Source of the DNA: Catenulispora pinisilvae
GTDB lineage: Bacteria; Actinomycetota; Actinomycetes; Streptomycetales; Catenulisporaceae
DNA: 55,079 nt
Reading direction: 5' to 3'
Assembly (NCBI RefSeq): GCF_015356865.1
Contig: NZ_JAAFZA010000049.1
Coordinates: forward strand, 1 to 55,079
A program made the position numbers and the translations under genes. Below, in pieces: positions 48,199 through 55,079 of the stretch. Below the pieces are notes generated by a model. That model made no database searches, was not told the DNA's origin, and saw only the letters and a program-made list of their open reading frames with translations. The first letter of the stretch is position 1; every line of letters starts with the position of its first letter.

Positions 48199-48485
48199 AC
48201 TGCTGTGTGTCGGAGAGCGACAGCTGGTTGTGTCAAGTGCTATCGATGCTTCGGCGAGGTCCCACATCCGACGGGCGCAGTGTGGAAGCGCGATGTGAGC
48301 GGATGTCGCGGCACCGGCCATTACGGCCTAGTTGCGGCAACACGAGCCTGGTCGTAGCACATATATGGGCTACGATTTTTAGTACGAAACGGAACATCGC
48401 GACCCTCGATATCAAGTCCCTGATGGCCCTACAGAGGCTCGAATCCCTTCGCGCGCACTCGTGTTAGGCACATGAACCGCAGGTC
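48199..48485. other. Gap with a possible tRNA 3'-end fragment
   Basis: No coding frame is convincing. Around 48431-48454 the sequence GGCTCGAATCCCTT resembles a T-arm followed by CGCGCGCA, an acceptor-like 3' end, and 32 bases further on there is a terminator-like hairpin. No matching 5' half is found, so at most a fragment is present. Confidence 0.3.
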
Positions 48486-48519
48486 AAAGCCCATCCACGG
48501 TCGCAAGTGGAGGGGCTTT
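48486..48519 (+). terminator. Rho-independent terminator
   Basis: AAAGCCCATCCAC (48486-48498) and GTGGAGGGGCTTT (48507-48519) pair with a single A/G mismatch around an 8-base loop and are followed by a fourth T. This is the best-formed classical terminator in the window. It could serve the methyltransferase gene or a lost tRNA upstream. Nothing is recognised from 48520 to 48769. Confidence 0.8.
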
Positions 48520-48769
48520 TGCGTGCCCTGTTCCGGGACCGGTCTCACTTGTCGCCTCAGATGGGGTCTTCCTCAGACGCTTCCTGTGGGCTCGGAACCC
48601 GCCACAGGTCCCAGCACGCGCCGCGTTATGCGGTACACCATCGGCAGGAAGTTCCCGCCAGGATCTCAGCTCGACGACCAGAGGCTGCATGCACCCAGGT
48701 CACAAGGTCACGTGAATCTCCGAGTCCACACGATGGAGCGAGTACGGCGCCGAAGGATGCGCTGATCTT

Positions 48770-49343
<574 letters not shown>

Positions 49344-49456
49344 CTAGTTTGGCCAGGGGAGTTCGTTACCACAGCGGAGTTCGCCGCATGGACAGTCGCC
49401 CCTGGCAGTCGACGCCCATGAGGCCGTCGTGGTGATCGACCGCTGAATGTCGTGCG

Positions 49457-49924
49457 TCAGGCGGGCGGAGCAGGCGGCTGGTTGCGTGTGAGCATTCCTG
49501 CGTACTCGGCTAGTAATCGTTGAAGGCCAGCGCGGTCGGCTGGGTTGAAGGCCGCCAGCGAGGCGGCGATGACCTGGTCTGCGCGTTGTGTTGCGCTGGC
49601 CAAGGCCTCGTGGCCGGCCTTGGTCAGATGGTTCTCCACGATGCGTCCGCGGCCCATGCTGCGTTCGACGAGTCCTCGGTCCTCAAGGCGGCGCAGCAGT
49701 CCGCTGAGCGTCTGCGGCGTGTGGAAGGACGCCCTGGCTAGTTCGGAGGCTGAGGCGCCCGGTTCGCGCTCTACTTCGAGAAGTACTCTCCACATTCCCA
49801 GGTTGAGGTCGAGCGGCTGCAGGACCTCGTCGATCTGCTGCGCCAGCAGGTGCTGCGCGCTCCTGAGGAGCAGGCCGAATCGGACCGCTGAGGATGTATC
49901 GGGCTTGCCGCTGTTCTCGTCCAC
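49457..49924 (-). CDS. MarR family transcriptional regulator
   Basis: A 155-residue dimeric winged-helix regulator: LLRSAQHLLAQQIDEVLQPLDLNLGMWRVLLEVEREPGASASELARASFHTPQTLSGLLRRLEDRGLVERSMG, with the beta-wing following. It is divergent from the amidohydrolase/decarboxylase gene, with 74 bases between the starts holding two palindromes. MarR proteins often sense aromatic acids, which fits the substrate class of the neighbour. It probably represses itself and the decarboxylase. Confidence 0.93.
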   Translation of the reverse strand: MDENSGKPDTSSAVRFGLLLRSAQHLLAQQIDEVLQPLDLNLGMWRVLLEVEREPGASASELARASFHTPQTLSGLLRRLEDRGLVERSMGRGRIVENHLTKAGHEALASATQRADQVIAASLAAFNPADRAGLQRLLAEYAGMLTRNQPPAPPA

Positions 49925-49933
49925 CTTGACAGT

Positions 49934-49951
49934 ATAGGAGGCGCCTCCTAT
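49934..49951. promoter_or_regulatory. Perfect 18-base palindrome, likely MarR operator
   Basis: ATAGGAGGCGCCTCCTAT is perfectly symmetrical and lies 9 bases upstream of the marR start, where it also contains GGAGG on both strands and could affect the ribosome binding site. The size suits a MarR dimer. Confidence 0.65.
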
Positions 49952-49952
49952 G

Positions 49953-49980
49953 TTGAAGGTGGCTTCAATTAAGGTACCTT
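49953..49980. promoter_or_regulatory. Second inverted-repeat region in the marR-decarboxylase gap
   Basis: TTGAAG (49953-49958) and CTTCAA (49963-49968) are inverted repeats, followed by the perfect palindrome AAGGTACCTT (49971-49980). TTCAATT occurs twice, after 49963 and after 49979. These may be further operator half-sites upstream of the decarboxylase ribosome binding site (AGGAG). Confidence 0.45.
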
Positions 49981-49998
49981 CAATTCAGGAGCGGCCCC

Positions 49999-50988
49999 AT
50001 GAACGGCAAGATCGCGCTTGAAGAGCACTTCAACCTCCCGGCGTTCGCCACCGACCTCCCGCAGTACGTCAACCCCGGCGCGATGAAGGAGATCGCCCGG
50101 CGCCTGCTCGATCTGAGCACCGACCGGTTGGCGGAGATGGACGCCGCCGGGATCGACTACTCGGTGCTGTCGCTGACCGCGCCCGGCGTCCAGGCGGTGC
50201 CGGACCCGCGGCGGGCTGTCGCGCTCGCCCGGCAGGCCAACGACGAGCTCGCCGAGGTCGTCGCCGCGAACCCCACCCGCTACGGCGCTTTCGCCTCCCT
50301 GCCCATGCAGGACCCGGCGGCGGCGGTGGCCGAGCTCGAGCGGTGCGTCGCAGAACTCGGGTTCCACGGTGTGATGCTCAACGGCTACACCAACATCGGC
50401 GACGCCGAGACCGGCTGGTACTACGACCACGAACGCTACCTGCCGTTCTGGGAGCGCCTGGAAGCGCTCGGCGTCCCGGCCTACCTGCACCCGCGCGATC
50501 CGCTGGCGGGCAACCAGGGGATCTACGAGGGGCACCCCGAACTGTTCGGTGCGGTGTGGTCCTTCACCGTCGAGACCTCGACGCACGCGCTGCGGTTGAT
50601 GACCAGCGGACTGTTCGACCGCTTCCCCGGGCTCACCGTCATCCTCGGACACCTCGGCGAGACCCTGCCGTTCAATATGTGGCGCATCGCCCACCGCGCG
50701 TCCTACATGGGCGACCTGATCAAGTTCCAGAAGCCGCTCGACTACTACCTGCTCACCAACTTCTACGTCACGACCAGCGGAAACTTCCACACCCAGACCC
50801 TCAACGCGACGCTCGCCGAGATGGGCTCCGACCGGGTCCTGTACTCCAGCGACTACCCGTATGAGTCGATGCGTGAGGCGTCCGAGTGGTTCGACCATGC
50901 CGCGATCAGCGAGAACGACCGGGTCAAGATTGGCCGCGCCAACGCCCGCAGGCTGTTCCCCGGCATCCCGGAGAAGATCGGTAAGTAG
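49999..50988 (+). CDS. Amidohydrolase-family decarboxylase (gamma-resorcylate decarboxylase-like)
   Basis: A 329-residue TIM-barrel enzyme of the ACMSD-type amidohydrolase group, starting at ATG with AGGAG upstream. The metal and catalytic residues of gamma-resorcylate (2,6-dihydroxybenzoate) decarboxylase are all in place: Glu8 and His10 in ALEEHF, His164 in YLHPRDP, His218 in ILGHLGE and Asp285 in YSSDYPYE. HALRLMTSGLFDRFP and TTSGNF are also family motifs. It would reversibly decarboxylate a hydroxybenzoate such as 2,6- or 2,3-dihydroxybenzoate. Regulation by the divergent MarR is likely. No other aromatic-pathway gene follows. Confidence 0.88.
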   Translation: MNGKIALEEHFNLPAFATDLPQYVNPGAMKEIARRLLDLSTDRLAEMDAAGIDYSVLSLTAPGVQAVPDPRRAVALARQANDELAEVVAANPTRYGAFASLPMQDPAAAVAELERCVAELGFHGVMLNGYTNIGDAETGWYYDHERYLPFWERLEALGVPAYLHPRDPLAGNQGIYEGHPELFGAVWSFTVETSTHALRLMTSGLFDRFPGLTVILGHLGETLPFNMWRIAHRASYMGDLIKFQKPLDYYLLTNFYVTTSGNFHTQTLNATLAEMGSDRVLYSSDYPYESMREASEWFDHAAISENDRVKIGRANARRLFPGIPEKIGK

Positions 50989-51267
50989 GAGCGGCGTGCC
51001 CGTCTAGGGCGTGCCCCGTCGGGCTCGCGAGCACATCAAGAACCTTTCGACCCGGCGGCCAGCGCGTACGCCTTCGTGCCGTCCAAGAGGTCAGCGGTGA
51101 AGAATTCGCATGCGGTGACGACTCCAACACGATCTGGACGGTGTGAACGACGGAGTCGTGGAAGCGGTTACGCTCGATACCGCGCAGGGCCGTCGTCGCA
51201 TGCGCGCCGTGCGGCACCGGGAGACCCGAACGCCGCACACACCCATGACTGAACTCCTTGAGGAGGA
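50989..51267. other. Gap with minus-strand coding debris
   Basis: The minus strand between about 51240 and 51000 reads GLPVPHGAHATTALRGIERNRFHDSVVHTVQIVLESSPHA without a stop, a well-biased fragment of an enzyme that was not recognised. It lacks start and end. AGGAGG at 51261-51266 is the ribosome binding site of the next gene. Confidence 0.35.
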
Positions 51268-51270
51268 GTG

Positions 51271-53814
51271 TTGACTGCTGAGGCCCTGCCGGCGGAGCTG
51301 CGGCGGACGATCGTCCAGATCGCCCGGACTCCGCGGCTCCTGGTCGCCTGCGACTATGACGGCACGCTGGCCCCGATCACGTTGAACCCGGACGAGGCGC
51401 GGCCGCTGTCGGAGTCGGTGGGTGCGCTCAGGTCGCTCGCGGCCTTGCACGAGACGACCACGGTGGTCATCTCGGGCCGGGCGCTGCGCGACCTCGCCAC
51501 GCTGTCGCGGCTGCCCGCCGAGGTGAACCTCGTCGGCAGCCACGGGTCCGAGTTCGACATCGGCTTCGTCCACGAGCTCGCGCCGGAGGCCCGGGCGCTG
51601 CACCGGCGGCTCGGTGCCGAGCTGGAGCGGCTGGTCATCGACGTGCCGGGGGTGAACCTGGAGGTCAAGCCGGCGAGCATCGCGGTGCACGTCCGCCAGG
51701 CCGAGTACGACGCCGGCCGCGAGGTGCTCGCCAGCGTGCACGCCGGGCCGGCCACCTGGCCGGGCGTCTCGACGACCGTCGGCAAGGAGGTCATCGAGCT
51801 CTCGGTGGTCAAGACCGACAAGGGCCACGCGCTGGACGTGCTGCGCCATCAGGTCGCCGCCACCGCGGCGATCTTCCTCGGCGACGATGTCACCGATGAG
51901 AAGGCGTTCGCCCGGCTGAGCGGTCCGGACGTCGGCGTGAAGGTGGGCCCCGGCGACACGCTCGCGGCCTACCGCGTATCGGAGACGGCGGACGTCCCGG
52001 TGGTGCTCGCGTTCCTGCTGGAGGAGCGCCGGAACTGGCTCTACGGCCAGTCCTCCCACCCGATCGAGCGGCACTCCCTGCTGGCCAACGAGCGCTCGGT
52101 CGCCCTGGTGACGCCGGACGCCAAGCTGACCTGGATGTGCCACCCCGGCGCGGACGCGCCGGCGGTCTTCGCCGACCTGCTCGGCGGCGCCGGCGCCGGG
52201 CACTTCAGCATCGGCCCCCGGCACAACGGCCTGCCGCTGGGCCAGCGCTACCTGCCCAGGACCATGACGGTGGAGACCCGTTGGTCGCGGCTGCTGGTCA
52301 CGGACTACCTCGAGCTCGACACCCCGCCGCACCGCACGGACCTGGTCCGGGTGGTGGCCGGTGACACCGAGGCCACGGTGACTTTCGCACCGCGTCCGGA
52401 GTTCGGCGGTGTCCCGGTGCGCTTGGCGGTGGAGGCCGACGGCCTGCAGGTGCACGGGACCTCCGAGCCGTTCGTGCTGCGCTCGCCGGGCGTCCAGTGG
52501 ACCATCACCTCCGACGGGCTGCACGAGACGGCGTCCGCGGTGATCCGGCCGTCGGCGGGGAACCCGATCGTGTTCGAGCTGCGCTGCGGGACGGCCGAAC
52601 TCGACGAGCACGAGAGTCCCGAGGTGGAGCGGCGGGCGCGCGCGGGCCGGTACTGGAGCGAGTGGGCGGCGACGCTGAAGCTGCCCGGCGTGCTGCCCGA
52701 GCTGGTGCTCCGGTCGGCGCTGACGCTGCGCGGGCTGGTCAACACCGACACCGGCGGCGTGCTGGCGGCGGCGACGACGTCGCTGCCCGAGGAGATCGGC
52801 GGGGTCCGCAACTGGGACTACCGCTACTGCTGGATCCGCGACGCGGCGATGACGGTGCGGGAGCTGGTGCACCTGGGCTCGGTCGAGGAGGCGGAGGGCT
52901 ACCTCACCTGGCTGCACGGCGTGCTGGGCACGCTCGCCGGGCCGGAGTGGCTGCACCCGCTGTACACCTTGTCGGGCAGTGTGATCGGCGCCGAGGCCAC
53001 GATCGAGTCGCTGCCCGGCTACGCCGGCTCCCGACCGGTCCGCGTCGGCAACCTGGCCAACCACCAGGTCCAGCTGGACGTCTTCGGCCCGGTGGTGGAG
53101 TTGGTCAGTACGCTGGCCGAGGTGCGCGGCGAGCTGCGCGACGAGGACTGGCAGATGGTGCAGGCGATGGTCGAGGCGGTCTCGCAGCGCTGGGACGAGG
53201 CCGACCACGGGATCTGGGAGGAGCGGCACGTGCCGCGCCACCGGGTCTACTCGCGGGTGATGTGCTGGGTGAGCATGGACCGGGGCGTCACGCTCGGCGA
53301 GCGGCACGGCCGCGAGGTGCCGCCGGAGTGGAAGGTCCTGCGCGACAAGATCCGCGCGGACGTCCTCGACCACGGCTGGAACAACGAGGTCCAGGCGTTC
53401 ACCACCGCCTACGACGGCACGGACCTGGACGCGGCCTCGCTGTTCGTGGGTCTGTCCGGCCTGATCGACCCGGCCGACGAGCGCTTCCAGCAGACGGTGA
53501 CGGCGATAGAGGCCGAGCTACGCAGCGGGTCGACGGTGTACCGGTACCGGCGCGACGACGGCCTGCCCGGCGGCGAGGGCGGCTTCCACATCTGCGCGGC
53601 GTGGCTGATCGAGGCCTATCTGCTGGCCGGGCGGCGGGACGAGGCGGAGGAGCTGTTCGCGCAGATCGTCGACGCGACGGGCCCGACCGGCCTGCTGCCG
53701 GAGCAGTACGACCCGGTCGCCGAGCGCTCGCTGGGCAACTATCCGCAGGCCTACTCGCACATCGGGCTGATCCGGTGCGCGAATCTGCTGGCCGAGTATC
53801 AGGGCACTGTCTGA
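51271..53814 (+). CDS. Trehalose-phosphatase / GH15 trehalase-like fusion
   Basis: A two-domain protein of about 847 residues. TTG 51271 gives a better spacing from AGGAGG than GTG 51268. The N-terminal 260 residues form an OtsB-type HAD phosphatase: ACDYDGTLAP, then VVISGR, then a GDDVTDEKAF motif, removing phosphate from trehalose 6-phosphate. The C-terminal 570 residues form a GH15 glucoamylase/trehalase fold: RNWDYRYCWIRDA, the GNLANHQVQLDVFG motif, the likely acid Glu in HGIWEER and the base Glu in GGEGGFHICAAW. Together they could convert trehalose 6-phosphate to trehalose and on to glucose. Such fusions are known in actinobacteria. There is no signal peptide, so it is cytosolic. Confidence 0.9.
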   Translation: MTAEALPAELRRTIVQIARTPRLLVACDYDGTLAPITLNPDEARPLSESVGALRSLAALHETTTVVISGRALRDLATLSRLPAEVNLVGSHGSEFDIGFVHELAPEARALHRRLGAELERLVIDVPGVNLEVKPASIAVHVRQAEYDAGREVLASVHAGPATWPGVSTTVGKEVIELSVVKTDKGHALDVLRHQVAATAAIFLGDDVTDEKAFARLSGPDVGVKVGPGDTLAAYRVSETADVPVVLAFLLEERRNWLYGQSSHPIERHSLLANERSVALVTPDAKLTWMCHPGADAPAVFADLLGGAGAGHFSIGPRHNGLPLGQRYLPRTMTVETRWSRLLVTDYLELDTPPHRTDLVRVVAGDTEATVTFAPRPEFGGVPVRLAVEADGLQVHGTSEPFVLRSPGVQWTITSDGLHETASAVIRPSAGNPIVFELRCGTAELDEHESPEVERRARAGRYWSEWAATLKLPGVLPELVLRSALTLRGLVNTDTGGVLAAATTSLPEEIGGVRNWDYRYCWIRDAAMTVRELVHLGSVEEAEGYLTWLHGVLGTLAGPEWLHPLYTLSGSVIGAEATIESLPGYAGSRPVRVGNLANHQVQLDVFGPVVELVSTLAEVRGELRDEDWQMVQAMVEAVSQRWDEADHGIWEERHVPRHRVYSRVMCWVSMDRGVTLGERHGREVPPEWKVLRDKIRADVLDHGWNNEVQAFTTAYDGTDLDAASLFVGLSGLIDPADERFQQTVTAIEAELRSGSTVYRYRRDDGLPGGEGGFHICAAWLIEAYLLAGRRDEAEELFAQIVDATGPTGLLPEQYDPVAERSLGNYPQAYSHIGLIRCANLLAEYQGTV

Positions 53815-53822
53815 GTTCGCCG

Positions 53823-53870
53823 GGTGCCAGTGCCGGTGCCGGTGCCGGTGCCGGTGCCGGTGCCAGTACC
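53823..53870. repeat. Hexanucleotide repeat GGTGCC
   Basis: About seven tandem copies of GTGCCG/GGTGCC (some with A for G) follow the trehalose gene stop. Such short repeats are prone to slippage. It is non-coding here. Confidence 0.85.
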
Positions 53871-53920
53871 GTGCCGGAATCGGCGGATGTTCAGGCTGAC
53901 CGGCTGATTCGGCGATCGGG

Positions 53921-54000
53921 TCAGCCGGCTCGGTGGTACTCGTGAAGGGCGGTTCCGCCGGACTCATCGACGGCGGAACCGTCCTTCGACCGCCGATGAC
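53921..54000 (-). pseudogene. IS481-type transposase end remnant
   Basis: The minus strand ends in ALHEYHRAG and a stop at 53921-53923, like the LIHEYHRAA end of IS481-type transposases. Bases 53903-53945 are nearly identical to 43144-43187, so the two places carry ends of the same element family. Only about 25 codons are left. Confidence 0.6.
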
Positions 54001-54009
54001 TTCGGCTAG

Positions 54010-54597
54010 GTGGAGTCGCCAGCAGGAGTAACGCGGCAGGTGCCAGCCATCGGGGAGATCTGGAACCCGACAGGCACGGTGGCGGCCGTCGCGGTGGGCG
54101 AGTGGAATCCCGGTCCTCGGGTCGTGCTGTTGTCCTACATCGCGACCCGGCCTGGGATGCGAAGCGGCGGTGTCGGCGGGCCGCTGTTGGACCGCGCTCT
54201 GGCGCGGTGGCGGGATACCTTCGATCCCTGCGTGGTCCTCGCCGAGGTCGAGGATCCACGCCATTTCACCGCGAGTGAGGACCACGGTGATCCTGTCGCG
54301 CGCCTGCGCTTCTATACCCGCCGCAGCGCCCGCGCACTGGACATCCCCTACTTCCAAGCCGCACTGGGGCCGGGTAAGCAGCGTGTGCGGAATCTGCTCC
54401 TCATGGTCCTCCACGCCGGTCCCTCGTTCGCCGGGCGTGGTACTGACACGTTGCGCGGTGACTTCCTTCGTCAGTACATAGAGCTGTACCAAGAAGCCTG
54501 CGAAGGGACTGTCGGCACGGACCCAGAAGCGCTCGCCTTGTTCGCGGCGATCGACCGCCCGGGCGGTGTTCCCTATCTGGACTTCTCGGCTCTCTAG
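54010..54597 (+). CDS. GNAT-type acetyltransferase, N-terminally truncated
   Basis: The 195-residue frame starts at GTG 54010, right after an in-frame TAG and next to the IS481 remnant. LLSYIATRPGMRSGGVGGPLLDRALARW resembles the acetyl-CoA loop (R/Q-x-x-G-x-G/A) of GNAT enzymes, followed by ILAEVEDP-type strand residues, GDPVARLRFYTRRSARALDIPYFQAAL and LLLMVLHAGPSFAGRGTDTL. Full-length relatives of this type have extra N-terminal residues carrying the first GNAT strands and helices, which are missing here, so activity is doubtful. Codon bias is normal. Confidence 0.65.
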   Translation: MESPAGVTRQVPAIGEIWNPTGTVAAVAVGEWNPGPRVVLLSYIATRPGMRSGGVGGPLLDRALARWRDTFDPCVVLAEVEDPRHFTASEDHGDPVARLRFYTRRSARALDIPYFQAALGPGKQRVRNLLLMVLHAGPSFAGRGTDTLRGDFLRQYIELYQEACEGTVGTDPEALALFAAIDRPGGVPYLDFSAL

Positions 54598-54693
54598 TGC
54601 GGTGGCCGGGTTGGTTCGCCGGGTTGGTGGTGTGGTCGCCGGTTGGGGTTGCGTCGTGTGTGGGGGTTGCGGTGTGTGGGGTGGTTGAAGGGC
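54598..54693. other. G/T-rich strand-asymmetric stretch
   Basis: The plus strand is made almost wholly of G and T with many GG, GGG and GGGG runs (GGTTGGTGGTGTGG, GGTTGGGG, GGGGGTT). It could fold into G-quadruplexes on the plus strand. It lies between the GNAT gene and the first long inverted repeat and has no coding character on either strand. Confidence 0.6.
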
Positions 54694-54784
54694 GTTGTGA
54701 AGAAATCGGCGGTTCCGGCCAACTGTTGGGCTGATCCGGTGCGGCGGGGCGGGATGGGGCCGGAACCGCCGGTTTCTTCACAAC
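54694..54784. repeat. Long inverted repeat element 1
   Basis: A 27-base arm beginning GTTGTGAAGAAA (54694-54720) is repeated inverted at 54758-54784 with one mismatch, around a 37-base G-rich loop. Its end motif GTTGTGAARAAA is shared with element 2 downstream. The bases 54785-54979 between the two elements show no convincing gene. Confidence 0.85.
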
Positions 54785-54979
54785 ATGTGTGCTCACCTTC
54801 CGCAAAACGGACGACCCGAGCACACGCCCTGTCCCACCGCCGGCCGCCGGATATCCCTGAAACCGTTCTCAAGCCGTGCCTGGAGCCCCGAGGGCGGCTG
54901 GGCGGGGACCAGGTCAGGCGAGTCCGGTCCGACCGCGGCGTTCTCGCCCAGGCCGAGTACGACTGAGATGACCACTCAT

Positions 54980-55074
54980 GTTGTGAAAAAACGGACTGAT
55001 TTCCGCCGCCCTGCCGGGCGACCGCCACCGAACCGGCAAACCCGGCGGCGGAAATCTGGCGGTTTTTTCACAAC
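54980..55074. repeat. Long inverted repeat element 2
   Basis: A 31-base arm beginning GTTGTGAAAAAA (54980-55010) is repeated inverted at 55044-55074 with three mismatches, around a 33-base loop. The outermost 12-13 bases match element 1 in both arms, while the inner stems differ in sequence but keep their own pairing. The window ends five bases later. Confidence 0.85.
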
Positions 55075-55079
55075 GAAAT

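Noticed and set aside
48431-48454. Complete tRNA gene
   Set aside because: Only a T-arm/acceptor-like 3' piece is visible; no D-arm, anticodon arm or matching 5' acceptor strand lies upstream.
51091-53373. Long minus-strand open frame of 760 codons opposite the trehalose fusion
   Set aside because: It is rich in Arg, His, Val, Asp and Gln in a pattern typical of antisense frames of GC-rich genes, has no recognisable motif, and the plus-strand protein has full enzymatic motifs.
53823-53870. Tandem GGTGCC units as a CRISPR-like or coding repeat
   Set aside because: Units are six bases without spacers and no frame continues through them; it is a simple microsatellite.

Overview
The base composition (GC-rich, with GC-rich third codon positions), GTG/TTG starts, secreted proteins with Ala-rich signal peptides, WXG-type toxin leaders, a SigE-like ECF sigma factor and IS481/IS5/IS30/IS4-type transposase debris all point to a chromosomal accessory region of a filamentous or related high-GC actinomycete (Streptomyces/Catenulispora-like; the genus cannot be fixed from this sequence). 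No rRNA, complete tRNA or CRISPR array was found.

Layout. 1-2.1 kb: an IS5-like transposase tail, a small unknown protein and a protein built almost only of repeated helix-turn-helix modules. 2.3-12.3 kb: a compact plus-strand defence operon: RloA-like ATPase, RloB, type I restriction-modification HsdM-HsdS-HsdR, and a YgjP-like metalloprotease, joined by overlaps or short gaps. 12.4-16.7 kb: broken transposases, an AraC regulator, a START-like protein, and a divergent TetR/SDR pair fused head to head by a deletion. 16.8-22.1 kb (minus strand): an ECF sigma factor with a membrane partner, then a secreted S53 peptidase translationally coupled to a large secreted protein that resembles an S8 protease without its catalytic domain. 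22.6-32.2 kb: aquaporin, a decayed furA next to an intact katG, arylamine N-acetyltransferase, a broken ArsR regulator, and a TetR/hydrolase pair with a clear palindromic operator. 32.5-43.0 kb: two minus-strand polymorphic-toxin loci: (i) an RHS toxin with a WXG-like leader and a deaminase-like tip plus an Imm1-like immunity protein; (ii) a lipoprotein, a membrane protein, a coiled-coil/HINT toxin and a probable immunity protein. 43.2-48.2 kb: IS debris and a BsuBI/PstI-type restriction locus in which a stand-alone nuclease diverges from a methyltransferase that itself carries a fused BsuBI/PstI nuclease domain. 48.5-55.1 kb: terminator, IS remnant, MarR with a gamma-resorcylate-type decarboxylase, a trehalose-phosphatase/GH15 fusion, a truncated GNAT gene and, at the end, two related long inverted-repeat elements.

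Taken together the window looks like an insertion hot spot: two independent restriction systems and two contact-dependent or secreted toxin loci lie among remnants of at least six transposase families, and several regulators (tetR, arsR, furA) and the SDR gene are frameshifted or truncated. The strongest leads are the duplicated BsuBI/PstI nuclease module, the RHS deaminase toxin with an aspartate in place of the usual zinc-ligand histidine, the tandem-HTH protein, the protease-less S8-like partner of the S53 peptidase, and the paired terminal palindromes. All family assignments come from motif recognition by eye; no database search was run.
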